64,000 nt of DNA from Zobellella maritima (GCF_003075035.1 NZ_QCZE01000006.1:1-64000), one strand, 5' to 3'; numbered from the stretch's first letter, positions 16,420 through 25,976 are shown. The notes: a model not told the origin generated them from the letters alone. Program-made: numbers and translations.

Positions 16420-17897
16420 TGGCCCGCCCCCAACCAGCACGGGCCATGGTGCGTAGCAGCCTGCTGTTTGTGCTGCTGGCGCTGTTGTGCCTGCCTTGGG
16501 CGGAGCTGAGTATTACCGTCCTGGATCCCTGGCGTGAGCTGGCCCGCCTGGGGGCAGGCCTTTTGCTGCCGACCCTGCCCCAGGCCAGTACCCTGTTTGT
16601 TGCCACCGTCAATACTCTGGCCTTCGCCTTGCAAGGGGTGGCCCTGGGCGCCGTGTTGGGATTACTGCTGGCGGCCGGTTACCGCAGTGCCGCTATTCGC
16701 AGGCTGGCAGCGGCGCTCAGGGCGGTGCATGAGCTGTTCTGGGCGCTGCTCTTTATCCAGTTGTTGGGCTTGACGGCGCCGGCCGGTGTGCTTGCCATCG
16801 CGTTACCCTATGCCGGTACCTTCGCCAAGATCTACGGCGAATTATTCGAGGAGGCGGATCCGGCACCGGAGCAGGCGCTGGCTCCCGACCTGGGCCATTG
16901 GTCTCGGTTGCTGTATCTCCAGTTGCCTCTGTGCTGGCGTCAAATGGCCACCTATACCGGCTACCGCCTGGAATGCGGCATCCGCAGCTCGGCGGTGCTG
17001 GGCTTTATCGGGCTGCCGACCCTGGGCTACCACCTGGAATCCTTGCTGCGACAAGGCTTCTATAGCGAGGCGGCGAGCTATTTCTACGCCCTGGTGCTGA
17101 TTATCGCCACCATCAAGTGGTGGCTAAAGCCCCACCTGGTGCCGCTCTATCTGCTGTCGGCCTTACTCTGGCTACCGCCGCTGGCCGGCCTGAACTGGAC
17201 ATTGATGGTGCGCTTCTTCACCGAAGACATTATCCCCGCCCCCTTGCGTGCTGGTGACTGGGCCGGGCTCTGGCCCTGGCTGCTGGGGCTGTGGCATGGA
17301 CAAATTGTTCCCGGCCTGCTCAATACCCTGGTACTGGCCCTGCTGGCACTGATGGTCACCGCTCTGCTGGCCTTGCTGTGGTTCCCGGCCATTTCCCACC
17401 GCTTCGGTAACCCGCTTACCCGCATCATGAGCCACGGCTGGCTGGTGCTGATGCGCTCGCTGCCCGAGTACCTGCTGGCCTTTATCGGCATGTTGCTGCT
17501 TGGTCCCGGTATGCTGCCGGCGATATTGGCGCTCAGCCTGCACAACGGCGCAATCATCGCCCATTTGCTGGGCCATCACCTTAATACCCTGGTGTTACGG
17601 GAGGATGCAGTCCGCGGGGTAAACCTGTATTGCTTCGAGGCGTTGCCGCGGCTGTATCGGGCCTTTATGGCCTACAGCCTGTACCGTTTCGAGAACCTGA
17701 TCCGGGAAACGGCGATACTGGGCATGCTGGGCATTCCTACCTTGGGGTTTTTTATCGATTCTGCGTTCAGCGAGTTCCGCTTCGACCGGGCCATGGTGCT
17801 GCTGCTGGTATGTGCCGGACTCAACGTACTGGTAGATGCCCTGGCCCGACGGCTACGGCGGCGCCTGCACCTGAACAGCCAGGCGGAAGTGTTGTAG
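16419..17897 (+). CDS. ABC transporter permease, tandem-fused PhnE-type
   Basis: A 492-residue protein containing two PhnE-like permease domains in one chain. Each half ends with an EAA-type coupling loop: YRLECGIRSSAVLGFIGLPT in the first half and YRFENLIRETAILGMLGIPT in the second. A single polypeptide thus supplies both membrane halves that are normally a homodimer or two genes. Eleven to twelve hydrophobic segments are visible. It ends the operon; a partial dispersed repeat lies just downstream, before the convergent SDR gene. Confidence 0.88.
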   Translation: MARPQPARAMVRSSLLFVLLALLCLPWAELSITVLDPWRELARLGAGLLLPTLPQASTLFVATVNTLAFALQGVALGAVLGLLLAAGYRSAAIRRLAAALRAVHELFWALLFIQLLGLTAPAGVLAIALPYAGTFAKIYGELFEEADPAPEQALAPDLGHWSRLLYLQLPLCWRQMATYTGYRLECGIRSSAVLGFIGLPTLGYHLESLLRQGFYSEAASYFYALVLIIATIKWWLKPHLVPLYLLSALLWLPPLAGLNWTLMVRFFTEDIIPAPLRAGDWAGLWPWLLGLWHGQIVPGLLNTLVLALLALMVTALLALLWFPAISHRFGNPLTRIMSHGWLVLMRSLPEYLLAFIGMLLLGPGMLPAILALSLHNGAIIAHLLGHHLNTLVLREDAVRGVNLYCFEALPRLYRAFMAYSLYRFENLIRETAILGMLGIPTLGFFIDSAFSEFRFDRAMVLLLVCAGLNVLVDALARRLRRRLHLNSQAEVL

Positions 17898-17965
17898 GGC
17901 TGTTTTGTCTGCTTGTAGTGCCGCACGTCAGCCAACGGGCACAGCCTCGCCTACCCCTCCCTGGG

Positions 17966-18003
17966 ACTCCGCTGCGCCATCCGACCGCCATGGGGGGCGG
18001 CAG
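17966..18003 (+). repeat. Dispersed intergenic repeat, partial copy D
   Basis: The segment gactccgctgcgccat followed by ccgccatggggggcgg resembles the 5' part of copies A and B (ctccgctgcgcca, then gccatgaatggcgg). It retains an inner hairpin (ccgcc-atgg-ggcgg type). The 3' half with ggagcat and ccctggcgc is missing. It lies between the convergent permease and SDR genes. Confidence 0.45.
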
Positions 18004-18027
18004 GCCACTGTTGCACCAAAGGCAGGT

Positions 18028-18780
18028 TTACAACACCAGGCCGCCGTCGATTTTCAGGACCTGGCCGGTGATATAGCGGGCCCGGTCGCTGGCCAGAAAT
18101 AGCACGCCCTCGGCAATGTCCCGGGGCTCGCCCAGTGCTCCCAGCGGGATGCGAGTGGTCATTTTTTCCAGCACTTTTTCCGGCACTGCCCGGGTCATCT
18201 CGGTATTGATAAAGCCGGGGGCGATGCAATTGGCCCGGATCTGGGCAGCATTGCGGGAAAACTCCCTGGCCCAACCCTTGGTCATGGCGATCACCCCGCC
18301 CTTGCTGGCTGCGTAGTTGCTCTGGCCAATATTGCCATCGGTGCCAACGATGGAGGAAATGGTGACGATGGCGCCCTGCCTCTGTACCTTCATCAGCGTA
18401 TACATGGCCTGGGTCACCAGAAACACGCCCTTGAGGTTGACGTTCAGCACCAGGTCCCAGTCGGATTCGGTCATCTTGTCGAGCAGGGCGTCCCGGGTGA
18501 TGCCGGCATTGTTGACCAGCACGTCCACCCGGCCATGCTCGGCCATGATTCTCGTACTCAGTTGTGTCAACGCCGCTGGATCGCAGACATCCAGCTCTAC
18601 GCCGGTGGCATTGGAAAATTGATCGAGCCAGTCACGGGCCGGCGCGAGGTCGATATCACACACATAGACCTGCTTCGCCCCGGCCTCGGCCAGTCGCTCA
18701 CTGATGGCTCGGCCCAGGCCACGGGCGGCACCGGTAACCACACACACCTTGCCGTACATCTCTTGAGTCAGCTTGTTCAT
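18028..18780 (-). CDS. SDR-family oxidoreductase, 3-ketoacyl reductase type (FabG/PhaB-like)
   Basis: A 250-residue classical short-chain dehydrogenase. The cofactor loop TGAARGLG is at residues about 17-24, NNAG at about 90, the catalytic Ser in ISSIVG, and the YAASK motif supplies Tyr and Lys. The pattern NPADP-type and DGGLVL end resemble 3-oxoacyl-ACP or acetoacetyl-CoA reductases. No fatty-acid or polyhydroxybutyrate genes are adjacent, so the substrate cannot be set. It is transcribed alone from an AT-rich upstream region containing tgcaatgca. Confidence 0.87.
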   Translation of the reverse strand: MNKLTQEMYGKVCVVTGAARGLGRAISERLAEAGAKQVYVCDIDLAPARDWLDQFSNATGVELDVCDPAALTQLSTRIMAEHGRVDVLVNNAGITRDALLDKMTESDWDLVLNVNLKGVFLVTQAMYTLMKVQRQGAIVTISSIVGTDGNIGQSNYAASKGGVIAMTKGWAREFSRNAAQIRANCIAPGFINTEMTRAVPEKVLEKMTTRIPLGALGEPRDIAEGVLFLASDRARYITGQVLKIDGGLVL

Positions 18781-19083
18781 GTTCGTTTCCTGTTATTGTT
18801 GGCATCATGGTTTGCATATATCAACGCAAAGCATAGCCCCTATTTTGCAATGCAATATATTTTTTGTTTTATGTAATAAAAATTTATTTCTATTTGATTA
18901 ATAATTGCTAGTGCGCTGCAAAATTTCGTGTCGATCCGGCGGGCCGCAATGGCCGCCATCGACATCATTATTCATGGACTCGTTCGGTTTTTATCCTGGT
19001 GCTGTCAGGGGATATGCGGCGGTAAATACGGAGGAACCAGGCAGTCATGACTCTTTATCGAGCGTGGGCAAGGCGTGCCGGCA
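18781..19083. other. 303-bp intergenic region upstream of the SDR gene
   Basis: No gene seen. The SDR-proximal 120 bases are AT-rich and include the palindrome tgcaatgca (18846-18854), reminiscent of TGC-N3-GCA sites bound by PhaR-type regulators in polyhydroxybutyrate producers. This is a weak resemblance only. The LysR-proximal part looks like plain spacer. Confidence 0.4.
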
Positions 19084-19989
19084 TTATCCTGTGGTATCAG
19101 ATACCTGTTCCAGCACATAGTGCCAGAATTGTCCGGCTTCTTCGGAGCGGGGCGGGTGCATGCGGTAGAGTGTGATATCGAGAACAGGTGCTGGCAGTGT
19201 GGGCAGTATCACCAGCTGGCCCTGTTCAATCTCCCGTTGTACCAGGCCGGCCGGCAGCCAGGCGGCACCGTCTCCCTGCAGGGCCTGGGCCTTCAGTCCT
19301 TCTCCCAGGGCATTCTCGCAGACCGGCTGGTAATTCTGTTCTCCCAGGCTGTTCAGACACTCCCGCTGGATCAGCTCACCCAGATAGGCGTCCTTGGGGT
19401 AGGTCAGTAATTTCAACGGCGTGTCCCGGTTCGGGGCATGGCGCGGCCGGCCTTCCGAGTCCGGCATGGATACCGGCACCAGCCTGTCCTGACCCACATG
19501 TATACGCTCTATCTCCTGGCGTGAGAGGGGGCTGTCGGTCCCTGGGCCGCAGAAGCACAGCAGGAAATCCACCGAGCCGGCCAGAAATTGCTCTACCGCA
19601 TCATGGTAGTGGCCGGTATTCAGGCTCACCATGCAGTCGCCGAACCGGGGGCGTAGGCCATGCAGCCAGGCGGGGAAAAACGAGACCGCGAGCGAAGGCT
19701 GGGCAATAAAGCGCAGGCTTTGGTATGCGTTGCTGGTCTGTCTCAGCTGATCTTTAATGCCGTAGATCTGACTCAGCAGGATCCTGGCCTGATCGACAAA
19801 AGCGTCACCTGCCTTGGTCAGTGTCATGGGGTAGCGATGGCGGTTGACCAATGGCACACCCAGCCAGTTTTCCAGGGAGCGGATCCGCCGACTAAAGGCT
19901 GGCTGGGTCACATTACGGGCTTCCGCCGCCTTGGAGAAGTTGCCCTGTTCGACCAGGACGACAAAGTCGTGTAGCCACTTGGTTTCCAT
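19084..19989 (-). CDS. LysR family regulator (HypT/QseD-like N-terminus)
   Basis: A 301-residue LysR regulator. The N-terminal helix-turn-helix METKWLHDFVVLVEQGNFSKAA plus RNVTQPAFSRRIRSLE (residues about 24-39) resembles the E. coli hypochlorite-responsive HypT, whose helix also starts ETKWL-DF. The effector domain is divergent, so the signal is unknown. It is divergent from the YeiH-type transporter across 226 bases, the usual place for a LysR target promoter, so regulation of that gene is likely (inference). Confidence 0.88.
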   Translation of the reverse strand: METKWLHDFVVLVEQGNFSKAAEARNVTQPAFSRRIRSLENWLGVPLVNRHRYPMTLTKAGDAFVDQARILLSQIYGIKDQLRQTSNAYQSLRFIAQPSLAVSFFPAWLHGLRPRFGDCMVSLNTGHYHDAVEQFLAGSVDFLLCFCGPGTDSPLSRQEIERIHVGQDRLVPVSMPDSEGRPRHAPNRDTPLKLLTYPKDAYLGELIQRECLNSLGEQNYQPVCENALGEGLKAQALQGDGAAWLPAGLVQREIEQGQLVILPTLPAPVLDITLYRMHPPRSEEAGQFWHYVLEQVSDTTG

Positions 19990-20215
19990 TACTTAGGCCT
20001 GTTAACGGAGTGATAAGGCATTGTATGCCGAAAAGTAACTATGTCCCTAGAAAAAGGCATTGGATTAGCAGACCCCGCCTTCCTAACATGTTGTCGTGAC
20101 TGTTACCCGATAACGATAAAACGGAAACGAACAGGTATGGCAGCGTGGCGGGAAAGAGACTCGATTGTTCTTGCCCTGTTGTTGTCTGGAACTAAGCTTA
20201 GCAAAGGCGGTAAAC

Positions 20216-21250
20216 ATGGCAGTTGACACCACAAATCAGGCGGTAGGCCCAGTGCGCAGACTCGAAGAACTAAGAAAGCGTTATTTTCCCGGAGTGTGTG
20301 TTTCTGTGACCATAGGGATCGCGGCCAGCTTTTTGTCGCAACACTATGGGGCGCCGGCCATGCTGATGGCCCTGCTGTTGGGGTTGGCTTTCAACTTCCT
20401 GAGCCAGGAGCCGAACTGTTTGCCGGGGTTGGAACTCTCGGCCAAGACCCTGCTGCGTCTGGGGGTCGCCCTGCTGGGCCTGCGCATTACCTTCGGAGAT
20501 GTGCTGACCCTGGGATGGGCGCCGATGCTGATGGTATGTTCCGCCGTGGTGCTCACCATAGGTTTCGGCATCCTGATGGCGCGCATGCTGGGCTTTTCTT
20601 CGTCGTTCGGAACCCTGACCGGCGGTTCCGTCGCCATCTGCGGGGCCTCTGCGGCGATGGCGATCAGCAGTGTGCTGCCTAATGATGAGCAGGCCAAGCG
20701 GAATACCCTATTTACCGTGATCAGCGTCACGACCCTCAGCACCCTGGCGATGATTTTCTACCCCATGATCAGTACCGCCTTGGGCTTTACCCCCCAGGAG
20801 TCCGGCCTGTTTATCGGTGCCACCATCCATGATGTTGCCCAGGTGGTCGGTGCCGGTTACAGCATGTCCAGTGAGGTGGGTGACCTGAGTACCTTCGTCA
20901 AGCTGCTGCGGGTGGCCATGCTGGTGCCTATCGTGATGACCATTGGGTTGGTGATCCGCCGAGCCGCACGCAACAGCGGTGAGAGCAGTGGCAAGGGCGT
21001 GGCCATACCGGGCTTCCTGCTGGGCTTTGTTGCCCTCTTCACCCTTAACAGCCTGGGCTGGATCCCGGCTCAGGTTCGCGATCCACTGGCCGACAGCTCT
21101 TCCTGGTTGTTGCTGACGGCGATCGCCGCCCTGGGAGTGCGCACCCAGTTGAAAGACATACTGTCGGTGGGCTGGAAGCCGGTATTGCTGGTAGTGTTGG
21201 AAACCCTGTTTATCGCCCTGTTGATCCTGGCCTATATCAAGCTGTTCTGA
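20216..21250 (+). CDS. YeiH family putative sulfate exporter
   Basis: An inner-membrane protein of about 344 residues with ten or so helices. It belongs to the YeiH/UPF0324 family, annotated as putative sulfate exporters. Family marks are LLRLGVALLGLRITFGD, the GGSVAICGASAAMAISS loop, and FIGATIHDVAQVVGAG. The ATG at 20216 follows aaaggcgg; the earlier start at 20165 has no ribosome site. It is divergent from a LysR gene, matching the frequent LysR-yeiH pairing. The substrate is unproven; sulfite/taurine-related or cyanide-related roles have been proposed for relatives. Confidence 0.88.
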   Translation: MAVDTTNQAVGPVRRLEELRKRYFPGVCVSVTIGIAASFLSQHYGAPAMLMALLLGLAFNFLSQEPNCLPGLELSAKTLLRLGVALLGLRITFGDVLTLGWAPMLMVCSAVVLTIGFGILMARMLGFSSSFGTLTGGSVAICGASAAMAISSVLPNDEQAKRNTLFTVISVTTLSTLAMIFYPMISTALGFTPQESGLFIGATIHDVAQVVGAGYSMSSEVGDLSTFVKLLRVAMLVPIVMTIGLVIRRAARNSGESSGKGVAIPGFLLGFVALFTLNSLGWIPAQVRDPLADSSSWLLLTAIAALGVRTQLKDILSVGWKPVLLVVLETLFIALLILAYIKLF

Positions 21251-21283
21251 TGTTTCGATAATGGCCTGACATTGCGCAGTCCC

Positions 21284-21316
21284 GACACCGCGTATCGAAA
21301 GATACGCGGTGTCTTT
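21284..21316 (+). terminator. Terminator of YeiH-type gene
   Basis: A 13-bp perfect stem, gacaccgcgtatc / gatacgcggtgtc, closing a gaaa tetraloop, then ttt. The T-run is short but the stem is very strong. Confidence 0.75.
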
Positions 21317-21579
21317 GTCTGTGGGCTCGGAGAGGACTCGGCTCGTCGGCGCCTGGGCCACCTACAGGTTGAAACAGCGCGGCGGCATTTATCGGACAAG
21401 GGTTTCTTATCACAGGGGATCGAGAGCTCATCATCTCCGGGGGTTACCCATAGCTCTATCTCTGGGCTGGTGCATTGATTGGCATGGGGGACAGTCCCGT
21501 TAACCGGACGATACCGGGGCTGGTGGTGTCATTGGCAGGCTACGAACCGTTGTTGTATCAACCTGGCTGGCGGCACAAA

Positions 21580-21606
21580 TAAATCAGGCCCGCCGAAGCG
21601 AGCCTG
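21580..21606 (-). terminator. Terminator of puuD
   Basis: On the minus strand caggctcgc-ttcg-gcgggcctg forms a 9-bp stem (one G-T pair) with a ttcg loop, followed by atttatttg. It lies 27 bases after the puuD stop. Confidence 0.75.
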
Positions 21607-21632
21607 AAAGGAGCAAAAGCATTAACCTGGGC

Positions 21633-22892
21633 TCAGTTGCCATCCCAGGCGGCGATGACGGCGCGCTCGTCGTCTGTCATCCCGGTAATGTTACCCAATG
21701 GCATATATTTGCTTGCCGTGACCTGCTTGATGCTCTCGGCCTGCAGTGTCAGATGTTCAGGCGAGTCCAGCAGTACGCCCAAGGGGGCAGAGGCAAAGCC
21801 CGGCTGGGTCGGCTGCGCCGCATGGCACTGAACACAACGGTTTTCCATGATCTCCTGTACCCGGGTCAGGCTGGCCCCAATGGCTTCTTCGTCTACCACG
21901 GCGGATGTAGCTGAAACATCCTGCGACTGGCCGGCGGGCGAGCCGACGGAGGGGGTCTTGGCGCCGGTGGGGGCACCCAGCCAGACCACCACCAGGATCA
22001 GCGCCACGCCGGCAACCGGGTAGGCCGGCTGGTGCTTGCCGGCATGCATCAGCACGAAGTACTGGCGGATAAGGGCACCGGCAAAGATGAACAGTGACAT
22101 AATTACCCAGGCATCGGCATGGGTATAGGTGAAGGAGTAGTGGTTGCTGAGCATCAGCAATACCACCGGCAAGGTGAAGTAGGTGTTATGCACCGAACGC
22201 TGCTTGCCGCGTTTGCCGTCGATGGGGTTTGGTGTCTCGCCGGCCTTCATGGCGTTCACCATGCGACGCTGGCCTGGAATAATCCAGAAGAATACGTTGG
22301 CGGACATGGCAGTTGCCATGACGGCTCCGGTCAGCAGGAAGGCGGCTCGACCGGAGAAGATATGGGTGCTCAGGTAGGCGACCCCGACCATCATCACGGC
22401 GACGGCAACACTCAGGACACCGTCCCGCTCCATGTTCGGACTGATGCGCTTGCAGAGTTCGTTATAGACCACCCAGCCCAGCAACAGGAAGGCCAGGGCG
22501 GCGATATTGGCCTGCCAGCCGACCATGTTGGCAGCCCATTCCCAGGGGCTGTTGGGATTAACCAGGTAAAAACTGGGCTTGGTCAGGTAGAGCAGGGCAA
22601 ACAGGCCGAAACCCGACAGCCAGGTAGTGTAGGATTTCCAGAACGACCAGTGCAGGTCTTCCGGCAGCTCTTCCGGGCTGCTGGCATATTTTTGATTGTG
22701 GTAGAAGCCGCCCCCGTGCACCGCCCACATTTCGCCAAATACCCCCTTCTTCTTGCAGGCCTCTGACTTGGGCGGCTTCAGGCCATTATCGAGCATGACA
22801 AAATAGATGGATTCGCCTACCCAGGCGATAGCGGCGATGACGTGCAGCCATCTCAGCAACAAGTTACCAAATTCCAGCAGATACGCTTCCAT
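21633..22892 (-). CDS. puuD: Membrane urate hydroxylase with C-terminal cytochrome c
   Basis: A 419-residue protein resembling PuuD, a membrane urate oxidase that starts purine-ring opening. The N-terminal part (residues 1-310) has eight or so helices with RWLHVIAAIAWVGESIYF and the GEMWAVHGGGFYHNQKY signature. A linker is followed by a cytochrome c domain with the heme motif CVQCH (about residue 353) and the axial-Met segment KYMPLGN. It is solitary: no hydroxyisourate hydrolase, OHCU decarboxylase or allantoinase genes are adjacent. It has its own terminator. Confidence 0.92.
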   Translation of the reverse strand: MEAYLLEFGNLLLRWLHVIAAIAWVGESIYFVMLDNGLKPPKSEACKKKGVFGEMWAVHGGGFYHNQKYASSPEELPEDLHWSFWKSYTTWLSGFGLFALLYLTKPSFYLVNPNSPWEWAANMVGWQANIAALAFLLLGWVVYNELCKRISPNMERDGVLSVAVAVMMVGVAYLSTHIFSGRAAFLLTGAVMATAMSANVFFWIIPGQRRMVNAMKAGETPNPIDGKRGKQRSVHNTYFTLPVVLLMLSNHYSFTYTHADAWVIMSLFIFAGALIRQYFVLMHAGKHQPAYPVAGVALILVVVWLGAPTGAKTPSVGSPAGQSQDVSATSAVVDEEAIGASLTRVQEIMENRCVQCHAAQPTQPGFASAPLGVLLDSPEHLTLQAESIKQVTASKYMPLGNITGMTDDERAVIAAWDGN

Positions 22893-23350
22893 GGTATTAC
22901 CTTCTCTGTTTCATATGTATTACTTGGACCTTAGCGCATCGAAACAGATGCCCAGCTTGCGTTGAGCTGGGTGCTGAGACCACATACGCTGCCATTGATT
23001 CAAACTGTATACCCTTTAAGTGAGTTAATGTTGACAATTTGAATCTGAATTTTTTTCAATTATATGACGGATGTCAATGTTATTTAACAATGAATTTATC
23101 CCGGAGGTCAAAAAAACCTGAGATATGTCGTCATTATGTGTTTAAAAGTCAATTTTATCAGGTGCTTGCAATTTTTTTCTCGAGGCGGGTCAAAGTGGCT
23201 TTACGTGAAGGTATTTTGTCTTGTTCTGCGCTTAATGACATCATGATAGCGGATGTTGGAAGTCAGCGAATACAAAAAAGGGCGATAACGTATTCGCTTT
23301 GATATTGGTTCTCTTGTATACAGATGTGCGGGTTGGAAAGCCGGGCTGGC
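22893..23350. other. 458-bp AT-rich intergenic region upstream of puuD
   Basis: It probably holds the puuD promoter on the minus strand (ttgtca and tatac-like elements near 22985-23040). A plus-strand 87-codon ORF at 23039-23302 has no ribosome site and no recognisable family. I see nothing else. Confidence 0.45.
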
Positions 23351-23932
23351 TTAGCCTCCGTCGTCCCTGGCACCCTGGTGTGTCTGAAATAATCCGACCC
23401 TGGCTGCCAGCAACCGATAAAGGGGCTCCGGAGCAAACTCGGGAGACAGGCGATGCAGCACATGAGCCAGGCTTTCCAGGGTGGACAGGGCTTGGCCGCC
23501 CGGGCCCTTGCGTATCGCATAGGCGCCGGTAGGAGCCTGGCTGAAGCTTAGGGCGGGCAGTTCCCGCAGCCAGGGATTGAGATGCAGCAGGCGACGGGTT
23601 TTTCGCCAGGTGCCATCCAGTACCACCAGCCCGCCTATATCGACCCGGGGCAGGGCCGGCTCTGTCCGATCCACATCCAGCGCCTGGGTGTCCGGATACA
23701 GCAACCACCAGCGGCCGGTTGCCGGCTCAGGCAAGGGATCCAGCGTTTCCGCCACCAGGACCTGCAGCTCGGGCATGGCAAGTCGCAACAGGGGCACGGT
23801 GCTTTTGGCATGCTTCGCTTCCAGCGGATGCTGAAGTATCAGCACGGGGAGAGGACAGGGCTGGCGAACAAGGTGGTGGCACAGACAGGCGTTCAGTGGC
23901 AACTGACAGCCATGGCAATAGGGACGGGGCAT
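23351..23932 (-). CDS. tapT: tRNA-uridine aminocarboxypropyltransferase (DTW domain)
   Basis: A 193-residue DTW-domain protein. The defining motif DGTWRKTRRL is near residue 106, preceded by the zinc-like CHGCQLPLNACLCH cluster at residues 6-19 and the LILQHPLEAKHAKST segment. E. coli YfiP/TapT uses SAM to add an aminocarboxypropyl group to U47 of several tRNAs (acp3U47). This homologue is somewhat shorter than E. coli TapT. It stands alone, divergent from prfC. Confidence 0.88.
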   Translation of the reverse strand: MPRPYCHGCQLPLNACLCHHLVRQPCPLPVLILQHPLEAKHAKSTVPLLRLAMPELQVLVAETLDPLPEPATGRWWLLYPDTQALDVDRTEPALPRVDIGGLVVLDGTWRKTRRLLHLNPWLRELPALSFSQAPTGAYAIRKGPGGQALSTLESLAHVLHRLSPEFAPEPLYRLLAARVGLFQTHQGARDDGG

Positions 23933-24180
23933 GGTTCACAAGGCTTATCTGTTGAAAGCGCCATGATAACGGCATGTCGGAGAAGGGGGAACCCCGAGCG
24001 AGCCGGAAGCCCGGGGCAAAGCGAGTCGGTGGTGGCCGACAGGTGCCATTGCGGTGGTGCGATCTGTTGATTGAGGATCCGCTGCGGATCAGAGACAATA
24101 GGTGCAGTTTATCTGTCGTTCATCGAGTGAGGCGTGCCCTGCCGCCTTGGCTCCATCATCAAAGTAGAAGATCGTCGACC

Positions 24181-25770
24181 ATGTCATCACCGCAATTTTT
24201 GCACGAAGTCGCCAAACGCCGTACTTTCGCCATCATTTCGCACCCGGATGCGGGTAAAACCACCATTACCGAAAAGGTGTTGCTGCACGGGCGTGCGATT
24301 CAGACCGCCGGTACCGTCAAGGGACGGGGGTCCAGCCAGCATGCCAAGTCCGACTGGATGGAAATGGAAAAAGAGCGGGGGATCTCGGTGACCACCTCGG
24401 TGATGCAGTTCCCCTACAATGACAGCCTGGTCAACCTGCTCGATACCCCCGGTCATGAGGATTTCTCGGAAGACACCTATCGCACCCTGACTGCGGTGGA
24501 CTCCTGCCTGATGGTGATCGATGCGGCCAAGGGCGTCGAGGACAGAACCCGCAAGTTGATGGAGGTGACCCGGCTGCGCGATACCCCCATCGTCACCTTT
24601 ATGAACAAGCTCGACCGCGACATCCGCGATCCCATGGAACTGCTGGATGAAGTGGAAAACGAGCTCAAGATCATGTGTGCCCCCATTACCTGGCCCATCG
24701 GCAGCGGCAAGCTGTTCAAGGGGGTATACCACCTGCACCGGGATGAAACCATCCTCTACAGGACCGGTCAGGGCCATGCAATTCAGGATGTACGCATCGT
24801 CAAGGGCGTGGACAACCCCGAGCTGGATGAGGCGGTGGGCAGCGATCTGGCCGAGCAACTGCGGGAAGAGCTTGAGCTGGTGATGGGCGCCTCCCACGAA
24901 TTCGACAAGGAGCTATTCCTGTCCGGTGAGCTGACCCCTGTGTTCTTCGGTACTGCGCTCGGCAACTTTGGGGTCGATCATATGCTCGACGGCCTGACGT
25001 CCTGGGCGCCGGCGCCGATGCCGCGACAGACCCATGAGCGCGAGGTGGAAGCGGGCGAAGAGAAGTTCTCCGGCTTCGTGTTCAAAATACAGGCCAATAT
25101 GGATCCCAAGCACCGGGACCGCATCGCCTTCATGCGCATCGTTTCCGGCAAATACAGTCAGGGCATGAAGATGAAGCACGTGCGCCTCGGCAAGACGGTC
25201 AGCATTTCCGACGCTGTGACCTTTATGGCCGGCGACCGGGAGCGGGCGGAAGAAGCCTTTGCCGGCGATATCATCGGCCTGCATAACCATGGGACCATCC
25301 AGATTGGTGATACCTTCACTCAGGGTGAGGAGCTGAAGTTTTCCGGCATCCCCAATTTCGCCCCCGAACTGTTCCGCCGTATCCGCCTGCGTGATCCGCT
25401 CAAGCAGAAGCAGTTGCTCAAGGGCCTGGTCCAGCTGTCGGAAGAAGGCGCGGTACAGGTGTTTCGCCCGCTCGACAACAACGACCTGATCGTGGGCGCC
25501 GTCGGCGTGCTGCAGTTTGACGTGGTGGTGGCCCGCCTGAAATCCGAATATAACGTGGACGCCATGTACGAGGCGGTAAACGTCTCCACCGCCCGCTGGG
25601 TCTATGGCAAGGATGCCAAGAAACTGGACGAGTTCCAGCGCAAGATGTCGGTCAACCTGGCGCTCGACGGCGGGGACAACCTCACCTACATAGCCCCGAC
25701 CATGGTCAACCTGAATCTGACCCGGGAACGCTATCCGGATATCGAGTTCAGCAAGACCCGCGAGCACTAA
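24181..25770 (+). CDS. prfC: Peptide chain release factor 3
   Basis: A 529-residue GTPase, identical in length to E. coli RF3, that recycles RF1/RF2 from the terminating ribosome. The P-loop SHPDAGKTT is at residues 20-28. Switch II reads [20 protein letters not shown] in part, and the base motif NKLD is present. Domain II/III markers [20 protein letters not shown] (in part) and GVLQFDVV are intact. The start is ATG 24181 by homology ([21 protein letters not shown] region); the 69-codon upstream extension is not coding. It ends at a strong terminator. Confidence 0.97.
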   Translation: MSSPQFLHEVAKRRTFAIISHPDAGKTTITEKVLLHGRAIQTAGTVKGRGSSQHAKSDWMEMEKERGISVTTSVMQFPYNDSLVNLLDTPGHEDFSEDTYRTLTAVDSCLMVIDAAKGVEDRTRKLMEVTRLRDTPIVTFMNKLDRDIRDPMELLDEVENELKIMCAPITWPIGSGKLFKGVYHLHRDETILYRTGQGHAIQDVRIVKGVDNPELDEAVGSDLAEQLREELELVMGASHEFDKELFLSGELTPVFFGTALGNFGVDHMLDGLTSWAPAPMPRQTHEREVEAGEEKFSGFVFKIQANMDPKHRDRIAFMRIVSGKYSQGMKMKHVRLGKTVSISDAVTFMAGDRERAEEAFAGDIIGLHNHGTIQIGDTFTQGEELKFSGIPNFAPELFRRIRLRDPLKQKQLLKGLVQLSEEGAVQVFRPLDNNDLIVGAVGVLQFDVVVARLKSEYNVDAMYEAVNVSTARWVYGKDAKKLDEFQRKMSVNLALDGGDNLTYIAPTMVNLNLTRERYPDIEFSKTREH

Positions 25771-25776
25771 GCCGAG

Positions 25777-25798
25777 GCCGCCAGCAGGCGGCTTTTTT
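25777..25798 (+). terminator. Terminator of prfC
   Basis: A 6-bp GC stem, gccgcc / ggcggc, loop agca, followed by six T, six bases past the prfC stop. Confidence 0.9.
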
Positions 25799-25865
25799 GT
25801 GCCTGAAAGCCAGCGTTGTGCCCCTAATGGGCATCATCGCTATTACACTGAGGGAGGAGGTACCG

Positions 25866-25976
25866 ATGAAATGGATCCGCCGTTGGTTGGCTCGTTATGA
25901 TGCCTGGTGCCGGGAGTGGGGCCTGCTGCCGGAATACCAGCGTGCCTGTACTCCGCGCCGAAAGGAGCCCGAATGA
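25866..25976 (+). CDS. 36-residue small protein overlapping the TatD-family gene
   Basis: ATG 25866 is preceded by an unusually strong Shine-Dalgarno (gggaggaggt, spacing about 5). The ORF encodes a basic, tryptophan-rich peptide starting MKWIRRWLARYD with five Trp and two Cys, ending PRRKEPE. Its TGA shares bases with the ATG of the next gene (ATGA), which implies translational coupling. It could be a real small protein or a leader that sets downstream translation. I do not recognise a family. Confidence 0.65.
   Translation: MKWIRRWLARYDAWCREWGLLPEYQRACTPRRKEPE

Larger units (their letters stand above)
21251..21632. other. 382-bp intergenic region between convergent yeiH-type gene and puuD
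   Basis: It contains the terminators of both flanking genes (21284-21316 and 21580-21606) and no convincing coding sequence in between. Confidence 0.6.

Noticed and set aside
23039-23302. 87-codon plus-strand ORF upstream of tapT and puuD
   Set aside because: No ribosome site, unusual Cys/Phe-rich low-complexity composition, located in the AT-rich promoter region of puuD.
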